Of a stretch of DNA of 64,000 bases, positions 42,342 to 52,293 are shown piece after piece. Source of the DNA: Dyadobacter soli. Its GTDB lineage: Bacteria > Bacteroidota > Bacteroidia > Cytophagales > Spirosomataceae. The translations under genes and the position numbers were made by a program. Positions within the stretch are counted from its first letter, which is position 1; each line of letters starts with the position of its first letter. A model generated the notes under the pieces. It was not told the origin of the DNA. It did not search any database and worked only from the letters and a program-made list of their open reading frames with translations. The DNA lies in assembly GCF_900101885.1 (NCBI RefSeq), contig NZ_FNAN01000004.1, forward strand, positions 310,001-374,000, in the 5' to 3' direction.

Positions 42342-43121
42342 ATGATTAGACTTATCTTTATGGCCTTCTCAATCGCAATATTCGGCAAGAGTCCGGTGAG
42401 CGAGGTGGGGGTGGAAAAGAAGGAACTGAAAGAAACAACCATCATTGATTCAGATCTTCTTGCTATTGACTTCTGTGGCGAAGCCGTTCCTTTATCAGAG
42501 CTTCGAATCGCCGAGCGATATCAAAACACGATCAGAAATTACGACAACCCCACTTTTCGTAAGCTGATGACCACGACAAAAAAGAGAATGCGCATTATAG
42601 AACCCATTCTCAAGAAGTACGGAGTACCAGCCGATTTTAAGTATATTCCATTGATAGAGAGCGCCATGAAAGATGAGGTCACTTCTCATCGGGGCGCAGG
42701 CGGATACTGGCAGCTGATGCCTTCCACCGCAAAATCTCTCGGGCTGGTTGTAAACGAAACCAGGGACGACCGCAAACATTTGGTCAAATCAACCCACGCA
42801 GCAGGCAAGTATCTTCGCGACCTGTATAAACAACTGGGTTCCTGGACATTGGTAGCCGCTGCTTACAACGCAGGCCCGACGCACATCCAGAACCGGATGG
42901 ATTCGCAGAATAAAGACGATTATTTCAAACTGCGCCTCAATTCAGAGACCGCGAGGTATCTCTATAAGCTCCTCGCAGTTAAAGAATGGTTCTCCAATCC
43001 CGAAAGAAGCCGCGAATGGGTAAGCGGCGAAGTAGTCGACCGCCTTTCTGCCTTCAAGATCGAGCAGAAAAAGGCCGCAGCGCTTGCCAAGGCTGAAACT
43101 GAGCCAAAGGCCGGGTCATAA
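42342..43121 (+). CDS. Lytic transglycosylase (SLT domain)
   Basis: A 259-residue exported or membrane-associated murein-cleaving enzyme. A short hydrophobic N-terminus (MIRLIFMAFSIAIFG), then a SLT fold with catalytic E106 in YIPLIESAMK, GAGGYWQLMPSTAKSLG and AAYNAGPTHIQNRM. It should cut glycan strands with formation of 1,6-anhydroMurNAc. No LysM repeats follow, unlike MltD, and the C-terminus is a charged Ala/Lys helix. Own promoter. Confidence 0.93.
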   Translation: MIRLIFMAFSIAIFGKSPVSEVGVEKKELKETTIIDSDLLAIDFCGEAVPLSELRIAERYQNTIRNYDNPTFRKLMTTTKKRMRIIEPILKKYGVPADFKYIPLIESAMKDEVTSHRGAGGYWQLMPSTAKSLGLVVNETRDDRKHLVKSTHAAGKYLRDLYKQLGSWTLVAAAYNAGPTHIQNRMDSQNKDDYFKLRLNSETARYLYKLLAVKEWFSNPERSREWVSGEVVDRLSAFKIEQKKAAALAKAETEPKAGS

Positions 43122-43247
43122 CCTTCGTTATTTATTTGAAAGTTCATGAGAAGAAAAGGATACATTATCCTTTTCTTTGTGTTATTATAGCACGGGCACT
43201 ATGCTGCCCGGCTACTTTTTCGTACCTCTTTAATACTCACTTTTGAC

Positions 43248-43691
43248 ATGACAAAAGCGGAAATGATCACTGACAAGGGCACAATGCTCATCGAATTCTA
43301 CGATGCGGATGCTCCAAATACAGTGAAAAACTTTGTTGATCTTTCTAAAAAAGGCTTTTACGACGGTGTGATTTTCCACCGTGTGATCCCTGATTTCGTA
43401 ATCCAGGGCGGCGACCCTACCGGCACCGGCCGTGGAGGTCCTGGCTACCACATCGATTGCGAGCTGACCGGCGGCAATCAGTACCACGACCGCGGTGTGC
43501 TTTCCATGGCACACGCAGGCCGTAATACCGGTGGCTCACAGTTCTTTATCTGCCACAGCCGCAACAATACCGCCCACCTCGACCGCAACCATACCTGCTT
43601 CGGCCGCGTAGTGGAAGGCATCGAAACGGTTGACGCGATCCGCCAGGGCGACAAGATCCAGAAGATTACAATTATTGAAGAACAAGCGTAA
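43248..43691 (+). CDS. Cyclophilin-type peptidyl-prolyl isomerase
   Basis: A 147-residue cytoplasmic cyclophilin. FHRVIPDFVIQGGDPTGTGRGGPGY includes the catalytic Arg and the Phe/Gln lining the proline pocket; MAHAGRNTGGSQFFI follows, as does HLDRNHTCFGRVVEG. No signal peptide. It accelerates proline isomerisation in protein folding. Followed by a strong terminator. Confidence 0.95.
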   Translation: MTKAEMITDKGTMLIEFYDADAPNTVKNFVDLSKKGFYDGVIFHRVIPDFVIQGGDPTGTGRGGPGYHIDCELTGGNQYHDRGVLSMAHAGRNTGGSQFFICHSRNNTAHLDRNHTCFGRVVEGIETVDAIRQGDKIQKITIIEEQA

Positions 43692-43706
43692 GCTTTTCCG
43701 AAATGC

Positions 43707-43745
43707 AAAAAAAGGGGCCGGAATCAACTTCCGGCCCCTTTTTTT
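43707..43745 (+). terminator. Bidirectional rho-independent terminator
   Basis: AAAAAAAGGGGCCGGAA (43707-43723) pairs with its complement at 43729-43745, 17 base pairs and a 5-base loop. It ends the cyclophilin gene and, in the other direction, the symporter gene. Confidence 0.95.
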
Positions 43746-43766
43746 GCATTTATAATGACGGCTATC

Positions 43767-45386
43767 TCACCAGAAATGGCCGTACAGGAACGAAATAATA
43801 GCAAGTACTACCACGGCACCGATAACGAAGGTGCGGTGCGGCATGAACATCGACGCGTCGATCGCAAGGCCTTTCTTTTCGTCAGGCATGATCAGACCTA
43901 GAATCACCATTACCACCACACATATTAGGAACACGAGGCCCATACGGTCGAGGAACGGAACTTGCGTCCAGTCGGCGAACGGGAAGTAGTTGTTATGCAT
44001 CGCCAACGCGATCAGGAAGCCACCCACGATCGCGAACAATGCGCCCGCGGAGTTGGTGCGTTTCCAGAAGAAGCCCATGATGAACGACGCGAAAATACCC
44101 GGCGACAATAGCCCTGTCATTTCCTGAATGAACTGGAAACCGCCTTTCTTATCGATACCCATGTAAGGAGAAACGATAATGGCGAGAATCATCGAGATCA
44201 CCACCACCGCGCGGCCAATGCGCACAAGGGTTTTCTCGTCGGCGTTTTTACCAATGTAGTTTTTGAAAATATCCAGTGTAAAAATCGTCGAAATACTGTT
44301 CGCTTTACCGGCCAGGGACGCCACTACGGCGGCTGTCAGTGCGGCGAACGAGAGGCCTTTCAAACCGGTAGGCAGCAGGTTAAGGAGCACGGGATAGGCT
44401 TTATCCGCATTGATCACGCCGTCCTCGCCCAACATTTCGGCCTGGAACATGCCTTTGCTGTACAATGCGTAAGCCGCAATACCCGGCAATACCACGATCA
44501 CCGGCATTAATAATTTCAGGAATGCCGCGAAAAGGATACCATTCCGGGCCGTTTTCAGGTCCGCACCCAATGCGCGCTGGGTAATGTATTGATTACAGCC
44601 CCAGTAGTTCAGGTTCACAATCCACATACCACCGAGCAACACCGCCAGACCTGGCAACTGCATATAGAAAGGGCTCGTTTTAGGGAAAATCATATGGAAG
44701 TGATCGTCGTGGTTGTCGCGCATCACCTTGAAACCCTGCACGACACCTTCCACACCTGCATTATCGGACACCAGATTAATGGCCAGATAGGTAGTAGCCA
44801 AGCCGCCGATCACGAGGAAGAACACCTGAATTACGTCCGTAAAACCAATCACCTTCATCCCGCCGATCGTAATGATAATGGCGAAAGTGGCCAGCGCAAT
44901 CATACAGAACTGAAAATCAAGCCCTGAAATACCCGAAACTGCCAGTGCACCCAGGTAAAGGATCGAAGTAAGGTTTACAAGAATATACAGCGCCAGCCAG
45001 AACACCGCCATGATCAAACTCACCGACTGATTATACCGCTGACTGAGGAACTGCGGCATGGTGTAAATTTTGTTTTTGAGATAGATAGGCATAAAAAAGA
45101 CGGCCACTATCACGAGTGTTGCCGCCGCCATCCATTCGTAAGTCGAAATCCCGAGGCCCATTGAAAAACCATTCCCCGACATCCCGATAAACTGCTCCGC
45201 CGAAATGTTCGACGCGATCAGCGATGCACCGATCGCCCACCAGGTGAGGGAGCCTTCCGCGAGGAAGAAGTCTTTTGTAGATTCAACTTTTGATTTTTTC
45301 CGCTGATAAATCCAATAACCGTAACCGGAGACTACAATGAAGTAAAAGAAGAAGACGACATAATCCAGTGTTTGTAATTGTTGCAT
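43767..45386 (-). CDS. Sodium/solute symporter (SSS family)
   Basis: A 539-residue transporter with about 14 hydrophobic spans. WWAIGASLIASNISAEQFIGMSGNGFSMGLGISTYEWMA is the SSS signature, with Na+-site residues; MGGMWIVNLNYWGCNQYITQRALGA and the SLAGKANSISTIFTLDIFKNYIGK motif resemble the SGLT-like bacterial sugar carriers. It likely takes up a sugar with Na+. The inner-membrane location is clear; the substrate is not. Monocistronic. Confidence 0.92.
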   Translation of the reverse strand: MQQLQTLDYVVFFFYFIVVSGYGYWIYQRKKSKVESTKDFFLAEGSLTWWAIGASLIASNISAEQFIGMSGNGFSMGLGISTYEWMAAATLVIVAVFFMPIYLKNKIYTMPQFLSQRYNQSVSLIMAVFWLALYILVNLTSILYLGALAVSGISGLDFQFCMIALATFAIIITIGGMKVIGFTDVIQVFFLVIGGLATTYLAINLVSDNAGVEGVVQGFKVMRDNHDDHFHMIFPKTSPFYMQLPGLAVLLGGMWIVNLNYWGCNQYITQRALGADLKTARNGILFAAFLKLLMPVIVVLPGIAAYALYSKGMFQAEMLGEDGVINADKAYPVLLNLLPTGLKGLSFAALTAAVVASLAGKANSISTIFTLDIFKNYIGKNADEKTLVRIGRAVVVISMILAIIVSPYMGIDKKGGFQFIQEMTGLLSPGIFASFIMGFFWKRTNSAGALFAIVGGFLIALAMHNNYFPFADWTQVPFLDRMGLVFLICVVVMVILGLIMPDEKKGLAIDASMFMPHRTFVIGAVVVLAIISFLYGHFW

Positions 45387-45548
45387 TTCAAATAATAAAA
45401 TAGATGAATGAATGAAATTGATCAGCTTAGATTAAAACGTACATTATTTTCAATAAAAAGTACAAAATCCGAATAAGCACACCAATATTCGGTCCTGTTT
45501 CAAAAAGGAGCGCATAAATATAGCCTGTAAGCACCTATTCGTAATGCT

Positions 45549-46364
45549 TTACTCTGATATTTTCTTCGAATCTTTAAAATGATGCGGGCGCATCGGGCCG
45601 TAGGCTTCTTCGAACGGAGCGCCATTCCGCATTTCAGCGATAAACCGCTGCAAACCAGCTTCTCTGCGAAGTAAAAGCCAGTAAGAAACCTCCATTCCGG
45701 CGGTCATATAGGCGCTCATGACGTGTTTTTGCCCTCCACTGAAAAACTCGCGCATGGTCGAAATATCTTTCAGCAAAAGCAGGTCGCGGCCGTTGCGCGT
45801 ATAGTAGCGCCATTCGTAACGGTAGGCGCGGTAACGATCACGCGGGCTGATTTCGCCCACGAAGCGGCGATCGAGCATGAGCGCGAGGCCTTCGTTAAAC
45901 CATTGCGGGATGTCGGTCGTGGTTTTCCACCAGCCTATTTGTTTCAGTAATTCGATATGCCCCATTTCATGAGCGATCACGTCGATATTCATACCCTGCT
46001 GTGCATTCAATATCACATACGAACTTCCCCAAGGCGTGCCGATACTGCACCCGGCGCCTTCCGTACTGCTGCAATATTTCTGGTACTGCTGCGGGGTTTG
46101 GCAGATAATGATTTTGGGGTTTGATATTTTGCCCTGATAGAAAGAATCTACCCGCGCCTCGGCTAGTGCGATGGTGCTTTTGAGCGTTTTGTATTGTTTT
46201 CGGTTGATATCAGGGCTGAAATAGACCTTTTTATCGCTTGACTTGAAGTTGGAGAATGCGATGAATTCGCAGTAGAAGATTTGCGGGTAGAGAAAAAACA
46301 GGCTGCCCGCCAGGATCATTAATCCGGTCAGAAGGAATTGGATGACTTTCCGGAGTGGGTTCAA
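45549..46364 (-). CDS. Membrane-anchored HExxH peptidase-like protein
   Basis: A 271-residue protein with an N-terminal span (VIQFLLTGLMILAGSLFFLYP). The zinc motif is H132-E133-MG-H136 (VIAHEMGHIELL) and the third ligand is likely E158 in WFNEGLALM, the peptidase-MA/gluzincin spacing. The body faces the periplasm. Its substrate and pathway are unknown. It follows purH by 52 bases, with a perfect hairpin between them. Confidence 0.8.
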   Translation of the reverse strand: MNPLRKVIQFLLTGLMILAGSLFFLYPQIFYCEFIAFSNFKSSDKKVYFSPDINRKQYKTLKSTIALAEARVDSFYQGKISNPKIIICQTPQQYQKYCSSTEGAGCSIGTPWGSSYVILNAQQGMNIDVIAHEMGHIELLKQIGWWKTTTDIPQWFNEGLALMLDRRFVGEISPRDRYRAYRYEWRYYTRNGRDLLLLKDISTMREFFSGGQKHVMSAYMTAGMEVSYWLLLRREAGLQRFIAEMRNGAPFEEAYGPMRPHHFKDSKKISE

Positions 46365-46376
46365 GGGGTTCTTATT

Positions 46377-46410
46377 TTGCCACCGCAGCGACTGACCGCT
46401 GCGGTGGCAA
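46377..46410. other. Perfect 14-base hairpin between purH and the HExxH gene
   Basis: TTGCCACCGCAGCG (46377-46390) pairs with CGCTGCGGTGGCAA (46397-46410), loop of six. It is GC-rich and strong, but neither strand has a U-tract after it, so it is not a typical rho-independent terminator. It could stabilise or process the purH transcript end. Confidence 0.8.
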
Positions 46411-46416
46411 CTAAAA

Positions 46417-47952
46417 TTAATGCTTAAAGTGACGAACCCCGGTAGTTACCATCGCAAGCCCATTAGCATTGCAATAATCCACCGAATCCTTATCACGAAT
46501 AGAACCGCCCGGCTGAACCACGGCAGTAATACCCGCATGGTGCGCGATCTCCACGCAGTCCGCAAACGGGAAGAATGCGTCCGAAGCCATCACAGCGCCA
46601 TTCAAATCGAAACCAAATGCTTTCGCCTTCTCGATCGCCTGGCGCAATGCGTCCACACGGGAAGTCTGGCCGGTACCGCTCGCCAGCAACTGGTTTTCTC
46701 TGGCCAGCACAATGGTATTCGATTTGGTATGCTTACAAACTTTCAATGCAAACTCCAATGCAGTAACCTCGCCGGCAGTAGGCGCCTTCTCGGTAACAGT
46801 CGTAAACTGAGCCGCCACTTCGGTAGCAAGGTCTTTATCCTGGATCAGAACCCCGTTCAAAATAGTTTTGAACATGATTTTCGGCAACTCTACCGCATTG
46901 CGTTTCAGCAAAATACGGTTCTTTTTAGATTTCAGGAGCTGCAATGCATCTTCATCATAAGCAGGCGCGATCAGGATTTCCATGAACAGCTTGTTCAGTT
47001 CCTCTGCCGTCGCCAGGTCTACTTTTGTATTGGTAATAACAACACCGCCGAACGCCGAAACCGGGTCGCAGGCCAACGCATTGTCGTAAGCCTCTTTCGC
47101 AGTCGGCGCCGTAGCGATACCGCAGGCATTGGTATGCTTGATGATCGCGAAGGTAGGCTGAGCGTCGGCAAACTCGTCGATCAGGCTCACGCACGCATCC
47201 ACGTCCACGAGGTTATTATAGGAAAGTTCTTTGCCGTGCAGTTTATCAAAAATGCCTTCCAGGTCGCCGTAGTAGGTCGCGCTCTGGTGCGGGTTTTCGC
47301 CGTAGCGGAGCGTTTGCGACGCAAGATTAGTGAAGTCGAAAAGCTCCTTATCGGTCGTTTCTTTACCGGAGGTGAAGAAGCTGTTGATCGCGCCGTCGTA
47401 ATGCGACGATACGCCGAATGCCAGACCGGCGTAGTAACGGCGGTCTTCGATATCGGTAGCACCGGCTTTCGCATTCAAAAGCTCCACCACTTCCGCATAT
47501 TGGCTGCGGGAAGAGACGATGAGTGTATCTTTAAAATTCTTAGCCGTTGCGCGGATCAGAGAGATACCGCCAATGTCTATCTTCTCGATAATATCCTCCT
47601 CGCTCGCGCCGGATGCCACCGTTTCCTCGAAAGGATAAAGATCCACCACGACCATGTCGATAGCCGGGATGTTGTATTGCTCAGCCTGCGCTACATCGCC
47701 CGCGTCGTCGCGACGGTACAAAATGCCGCCCATAATGGCCGGATGGAGCGTTTTAACACGCCCGCCGAAAATCGATGGATAACCGGTCAGCTCTTCGGCA
47801 GCGGTCACGGGAATGTTGAGATTTTCAATGAAAGTCTGAGTTCCCCCGGTGGAGTACAGCTTTACGCCGTTGTCGTGCAGGAGGCGGACCAAAGGCTCAA
47901 GACCGTCTTTGTAATAAACAGAAATAAGCGCGGATTGGATTTTTTTAGACAT
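46417..47952 (-). CDS. purH: Bifunctional AICAR formyltransferase/IMP cyclohydrolase
   Basis: A 511-residue cytoplasmic enzyme for the last two steps of IMP synthesis. The N-terminal IMP cyclohydrolase half shows STGGTQTFIENL, GGRVKTLHPAIMGGIL and GGISLIRATAKNF; the transformylase half shows LRYGENPHQSA, IKHTNACGIA and ASDAFFPFADCVE, ending GVRHFKH. Length and order are standard. A promoter-like element lies 86 bases upstream of its start. Confidence 0.97.
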   Translation of the reverse strand: MSKKIQSALISVYYKDGLEPLVRLLHDNGVKLYSTGGTQTFIENLNIPVTAAEELTGYPSIFGGRVKTLHPAIMGGILYRRDDAGDVAQAEQYNIPAIDMVVVDLYPFEETVASGASEEDIIEKIDIGGISLIRATAKNFKDTLIVSSRSQYAEVVELLNAKAGATDIEDRRYYAGLAFGVSSHYDGAINSFFTSGKETTDKELFDFTNLASQTLRYGENPHQSATYYGDLEGIFDKLHGKELSYNNLVDVDACVSLIDEFADAQPTFAIIKHTNACGIATAPTAKEAYDNALACDPVSAFGGVVITNTKVDLATAEELNKLFMEILIAPAYDEDALQLLKSKKNRILLKRNAVELPKIMFKTILNGVLIQDKDLATEVAAQFTTVTEKAPTAGEVTALEFALKVCKHTKSNTIVLARENQLLASGTGQTSRVDALRQAIEKAKAFGFDLNGAVMASDAFFPFADCVEIAHHAGITAVVQPGGSIRDKDSVDYCNANGLAMVTTGVRHFKH

Positions 47953-48037
47953 TGTGCAACGTTTGCTCTAAGATTACAAATGCGGGATTTTGCTTACATT
48001 CGGCATTTCGGCTTGTCCCATGTGGAAAAATAAACCG

Positions 48038-48045
48038 CAAAGATA
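48038..48045 (-). promoter_or_regulatory. Putative promoter -7 element for purH (TATCTTTG)
   Basis: Minus-strand TATCTTTGC, a full match to the Bacteroidota element, about 86 bases before the purH ATG. The nearest -33-like TTTG is about 30 bases away, so spacing is not ideal. Confidence 0.5.
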
Positions 48046-48129
48046 GCCGAAAAATCAACGAAACCGGCAGCGGGACAAACGAAAATCAAAACGTTATCAA
48101 TCTGAAACCAAGTTTAAAAAGCCAAAACC

Positions 48130-48918
48130 ATGAACCTCGACCTGACCGGAAAAACAGCGATCGTATGCGGAAGCACGCAAGGTATCGGACTCGCCGCCGC
48201 CGTTGAACTCGCATTGCTGGGCGCAAACGTGACATTAGTGGCCCGTAACGAAGAAAAACTCCGCGAAGCCATCGAAGATCTGGACACTTCCCTCGGCCAG
48301 CTCCACCGGTACGTGGTAGCCGATTTCGCCGATCATGAGGCCGTCAAATCAGCCATTGAAAACTACCTTCGCCTCTGCCCCGAGGTACATATTCTCGTGA
48401 ACAACACCGGCGGTCCACACGGTGGCCCGATCATCGAAGCGGAAACCGGCGAGTTCCTGAAAGCCTTTCAAATGCACGTCATCAACAACCAGTTCCTGGC
48501 GCAATCGGTGGTACCGTCGATGAAAAAGGAAGGTTTTGGCCGCATTATCAACATTATCAGCACGTCGGTGAAGCAGCCGATCATCGGCCTCGGCGTGTCC
48601 AACACCATCCGCGGCGCGGTGGCGAGCTGGGCGAAAACGCTCTCGCTCGAACTCGGCCAGTTTGGCATTACGGTTAATAATGTATTGCCGGGCTACACCG
48701 AAACGGCACGGCTCGATTCCGTGTTCGAAATGCGGAGCAAGAGCCAGGGCAAGCCCAAAGAACAGGTTGCGGAAGAGCTGAAAGCGTCCATACCTATCCG
48801 CCGGTTCAGCGAGGCCAAGGAAGTGGCTGCGGCGGTGGCATTTCTGGCGAGCCCGGCCGCTGCGAGCATTAGCGGAGTAAGCCTGGCGGTGGATGGCGGT
48901 CGTACGGAAAGTTTGTAG
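48130..48918 (+). CDS. SDR family oxidoreductase (FabG-like)
   Basis: A 262-residue classical SDR. GSTQGIGLAAAVELALLGANVTLVARNEEKL is the NADP-binding start, NNTGGPHGG replaces the usual NNAG, and INIISTSVKQPIIGLGVSNTIRGAVASWAKTL has Ser but not the usual Tyr-xxx-Lys: the expected Y is replaced by N in VSNTIRG. This variant is known in SDRs of the 3-oxoacyl-reductase-like type, yet activity is uncertain. It ends with VSLAVDGGRTESL. Divergent from purH. Confidence 0.88.
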   Translation: MNLDLTGKTAIVCGSTQGIGLAAAVELALLGANVTLVARNEEKLREAIEDLDTSLGQLHRYVVADFADHEAVKSAIENYLRLCPEVHILVNNTGGPHGGPIIEAETGEFLKAFQMHVINNQFLAQSVVPSMKKEGFGRIINIISTSVKQPIIGLGVSNTIRGAVASWAKTLSLELGQFGITVNNVLPGYTETARLDSVFEMRSKSQGKPKEQVAEELKASIPIRRFSEAKEVAAAVAFLASPAAASISGVSLAVDGGRTESL

Positions 48919-48936
48919 CCAGCGTCAGCAAGCAGA

Positions 48937-51900
48937 TTATAACTTATTGATTTTGAATAAAACCGGTGCAGCATTATTGACCAGATTGATCAGATAAGGC
49001 TGCCCGGCAATGCTGATCCGGCTAATCTGCTTCACTTCGCCATCCAGCGCATAACCGCTTTGGACCGACTGTAAAACCTCAAACTGCATATTACCTTTAT
49101 TAATCAGCACATTGCCCCGGCAGGCATCGAGGCTACCGAATTGGGGAATAAAATAGGTAAAATTGCCGGCCACGATCAGGTCGGGTTTGCCGTCGTGGTT
49201 CACGTCCTCGCTCTGGATCGCATTCAGGCAGGAAAATTGCGTCAGATAAGGCAATGCCACCAGTTTGAACTGCCCCTTGCCGTCGTTCACCGCAATGCCC
49301 GATTGCATATAAGTCACGGTCTTTTCCACCGATGATTTCAGTAAATCTTCCGGAAAAAGATCCTGAACCGTGAGCACCGCATATTCCGAATGCTTGATAC
49401 TCTTCTTTTTCAGGAAAGGAAACTGCGTGGTCATTTCACGTTTCAGCAGCACAGGCAGGTCTTTGGAATCGACGGTTTTGGAGATAACTTTTTCAATCGT
49501 CCCGTTTTTGTTAAAATCGTTGACCCACATTTTCAACGGCGAACCTGCCGATGCTTGAAGCGAAAAGTTCTCACCAATGTTACCCAAAACAATGTCCTGA
49601 TCGCCATCCCCATCGAAATCACCGGTTTTGAGCGTGCCCCAGAAACCCGTATACGCTTCCAGTCCCGTGGGTACCTTTTTGAAATTCCCACCTGAAAACC
49701 GGAATGCAGCCGGCGCCATCCAATCGCCCACTACCACCAGCTCTTTCTGCCCGTCGCCATCGATGTCCGTCCAGGCAGCGTCGCGTACCATGCCGGGTTT
49801 GGTCAGTTCCGGCGCAATGGCTTTCGTAACGTCCTTAAAATTACCCTTACCGTCATTCTCATAAATGTAGCTGGAAGGACTCGAACCGTACTCGCGCGGA
49901 ACGCTCCGGCTACCCACGAACAGGTCGGTATCGCCGTCCTTATCGTAATCCTCGGCGGCGATTACCGCGGTATTCATTGCATTAGGGGGCAATGCGCGAC
50001 TATTAAATGTAAAATTGCCTTTTCCGTCGTTCAGATACAGGCGGGTGGGCAAGTCGGCATTCTTCGCCATGCTTTCATTACCACCGCTTCCCACCACCAG
50101 GTCCAGGTCGCCGTCGCCGTCGGCATCGAAAAGCAATGCAGCGGTGTCCTCAAAGCCTGCAAAATCGCTGAATGCCTTTTGGGACGATGACGCAAACTGT
50201 CCGCCTTTTTGCAAATACAGTTGCCCGCCCTGCCCTTTCGCACCGCATACATATATATCGTCGAGCCCGTCGCCATTCACGTCGCCAATTGCCGCCTTCG
50301 GGCCTTCGCGGGAGAGCATTGCCGGGATATTTCTTTCGTTGTAAAAATCCTCATAACGGTTTTCCCGATGCGCGCCCAGCCCTTTCGCAGGCACATTGGT
50401 CAGCATTTGGCCTTGCCTGGGATTTGGCCGATTTGCCGGATCAATGTATTTCACTTTGGCATCCCCAATGGTGAGCGTCAATAATGTATCAGATTTAATT
50501 GCACCAATGCTCGTCACCTTGCTTGTAGGCCACAGCACACGCACGGAATCTATCTGGCTTATTTTCCCCAAACCGATGGTCACCGGATATTCCGTGCTCG
50601 ACTGGAACCCGCGTGAGGGGTTCAGTTGCCTGCTGAAAACCTGGCCACCCGCGTAAACCGCTATTTTAGAACCGATAGCACGGGTATTCATCCCCTGCCC
50701 CTTCAAATGGAACCGGATGAAGTGGTTCTTATCCTTCCGGCCTTCGGATTTGTTTTTAAATACAAAACAAGGATCGTTCACATTGTTGACGACCAGGTCC
50801 AGGTCGCCGTCGTTGTCCAGATCGGCATAGGCGGCGCCGTTTGAAAACGAAGCTTTGCCAAAACCGAATTCCATTCCCCTTTCCTTGAATTGGAGATTTC
50901 CTTCATTATGGAAGAAATGATTGGCGACCGGCGTGGAAGGCATCCGGTCGATAATGCTTTGCATATTCTGTTTTTCGCCCGACATCACCATTTTCTGCGT
51001 GACTTCATTGGCAAAAAAGTCGATAAAATCCTGATCGAGAATATCGTGGTAAATGCCGTTCGAAACGTAGATATCTGTTTTAGAATCGTTATCCGCATCG
51101 AAAAGCAATGCGCCCCAGCTCCAATCGCTCGCCGCCACGCCCGCGTAATGGGCAATCTCACTGAAAGTCCCGTCCTGGTTATTGAATTGCAGGCTATTCT
51201 GCATGTACTGGTTATAAAAACCCTTCTCTTTTTTCAGGTTAAAAAGATAATGGTTCTCGAACGAAGTGGTCGTTTTGTAGCGGTACTCATCGCGCGGGAG
51301 CATGTCGGTTACGAACAGCTCGGGGTAGCCATCGTTGTTGATATCGGCCATGTCGGCGCCCATCGAAGCGAGGCTCGTATGCTTGATCCGTTTTTCGAGT
51401 TCTTCCGAGAATGTGCCGTCTTTTTGATTGATATACAAATAGTCCTTCTCGTAGAAATCATTACAAATGTAAATATCGGGGTAAAGATCGCCATTGATGT
51501 CGCCCACGCTCACACCAAGTCCGAAACCGATCAGGCTGCCATAAATGCCCGCTTTCTCGCTCACGTCCACGTATTTCCCGCCGTCGTTTCGGAATAATTT
51601 CGCGCCGCCGCCTTTGAGAAAATCCTTGACGGGCCAGTCTTTCGCGCGCAGGTTGCGGTCGTTGGCGTAATTGAGCGTATTAACCGGTATAAAACTGTTG
51701 TTCAGCACATAAGCATCGAGGTCGCCGTCGAGGTCGTAGTCCAGGAAAGCGGCGTGGGTGGAGTACCCGGCTTCGTCCAGGCCGTATTTCCGGGCCGATT
51801 CGGTGAATGTAAGGTCGCCATTATTAATGTAAAGTGAGTTGCCCTGTTTATTCACAAATTTCTGGTAACCCGCATTGCAGACGTAAATATCCAGCAGATT

Positions 51901-52293
51901 ATCGCCGTTTACATCGACCATGACTACACCTGTGCTCCATTTATCGGCTTCGGCTACGCCGGCTTTGGCCGTAATGTCCTCAAACTTCCAGTTGCCTTTG
52001 TTCAGGTACAGTTTGTTTTCACCCATGTTGGCGGTGAAATAGATATCCGGCAAGCCATCATTATTAATATCCCCGATCGACACGCCGCCGCCGTTGTAGA
52101 AATTGCGGTAGTTGAATATGTTGATATCCTCCCGGTCCTCGACCTTGTTCACGAAATCGATACCGGTTTCGGAAGCGTCCATCTCCTGGAAGAGCGCATT
52201 AGTATTTTTTTCAGGATCGCTGCAAGAAAATAAGGCGCACAATGCTGCGAGGAATACCGATATCCGTGAAGCGGCAAAACAGTTTGTAGTCAT
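48937..52293 (-). CDS. CRTAC1-type FG-GAP/VCBS lipoprotein with ASPIC/UnbV domain
   Basis: An 1118-residue lipoprotein, start at the ATG giving MTTNCFAASRISVFLAALCALFSC, whose last Cys is the likely lipid site; an ATG eleven codons earlier is in frame. It carries many FG-GAP repeats with calcium-loop motifs (DINNDGLPDIYF, DVNGDNLLDIYV, DIDGDGQKELVV), probably two propellers, and in the middle an ASPIC/UnbV domain (RQLNPSRGFQSSTEYPVTIGLG). Surface adhesion or substrate binding is likely. Such proteins are abundant in Cytophagales; specific partners are not visible. Confidence 0.92.
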   Translation of the reverse strand: MTTNCFAASRISVFLAALCALFSCSDPEKNTNALFQEMDASETGIDFVNKVEDREDINIFNYRNFYNGGGVSIGDINNDGLPDIYFTANMGENKLYLNKGNWKFEDITAKAGVAEADKWSTGVVMVDVNGDNLLDIYVCNAGYQKFVNKQGNSLYINNGDLTFTESARKYGLDEAGYSTHAAFLDYDLDGDLDAYVLNNSFIPVNTLNYANDRNLRAKDWPVKDFLKGGGAKLFRNDGGKYVDVSEKAGIYGSLIGFGLGVSVGDINGDLYPDIYICNDFYEKDYLYINQKDGTFSEELEKRIKHTSLASMGADMADINNDGYPELFVTDMLPRDEYRYKTTTSFENHYLFNLKKEKGFYNQYMQNSLQFNNQDGTFSEIAHYAGVAASDWSWGALLFDADNDSKTDIYVSNGIYHDILDQDFIDFFANEVTQKMVMSGEKQNMQSIIDRMPSTPVANHFFHNEGNLQFKERGMEFGFGKASFSNGAAYADLDNDGDLDLVVNNVNDPCFVFKNKSEGRKDKNHFIRFHLKGQGMNTRAIGSKIAVYAGGQVFSRQLNPSRGFQSSTEYPVTIGLGKISQIDSVRVLWPTSKVTSIGAIKSDTLLTLTIGDAKVKYIDPANRPNPRQGQMLTNVPAKGLGAHRENRYEDFYNERNIPAMLSREGPKAAIGDVNGDGLDDIYVCGAKGQGGQLYLQKGGQFASSSQKAFSDFAGFEDTAALLFDADGDGDLDLVVGSGGNESMAKNADLPTRLYLNDGKGNFTFNSRALPPNAMNTAVIAAEDYDKDGDTDLFVGSRSVPREYGSSPSSYIYENDGKGNFKDVTKAIAPELTKPGMVRDAAWTDIDGDGQKELVVVGDWMAPAAFRFSGGNFKKVPTGLEAYTGFWGTLKTGDFDGDGDQDIVLGNIGENFSLQASAGSPLKMWVNDFNKNGTIEKVISKTVDSKDLPVLLKREMTTQFPFLKKKSIKHSEYAVLTVQDLFPEDLLKSSVEKTVTYMQSGIAVNDGKGQFKLVALPYLTQFSCLNAIQSEDVNHDGKPDLIVAGNFTYFIPQFGSLDACRGNVLINKGNMQFEVLQSVQSGYALDGEVKQISRISIAGQPYLINLVNNAAPVLFKINKL

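Noticed and set aside
46420..48033. 537-codon open frame on the plus strand over purH
   Set aside because: purH is certain from motifs on the other strand; the antisense reading is low-complexity and Arg/His-rich.
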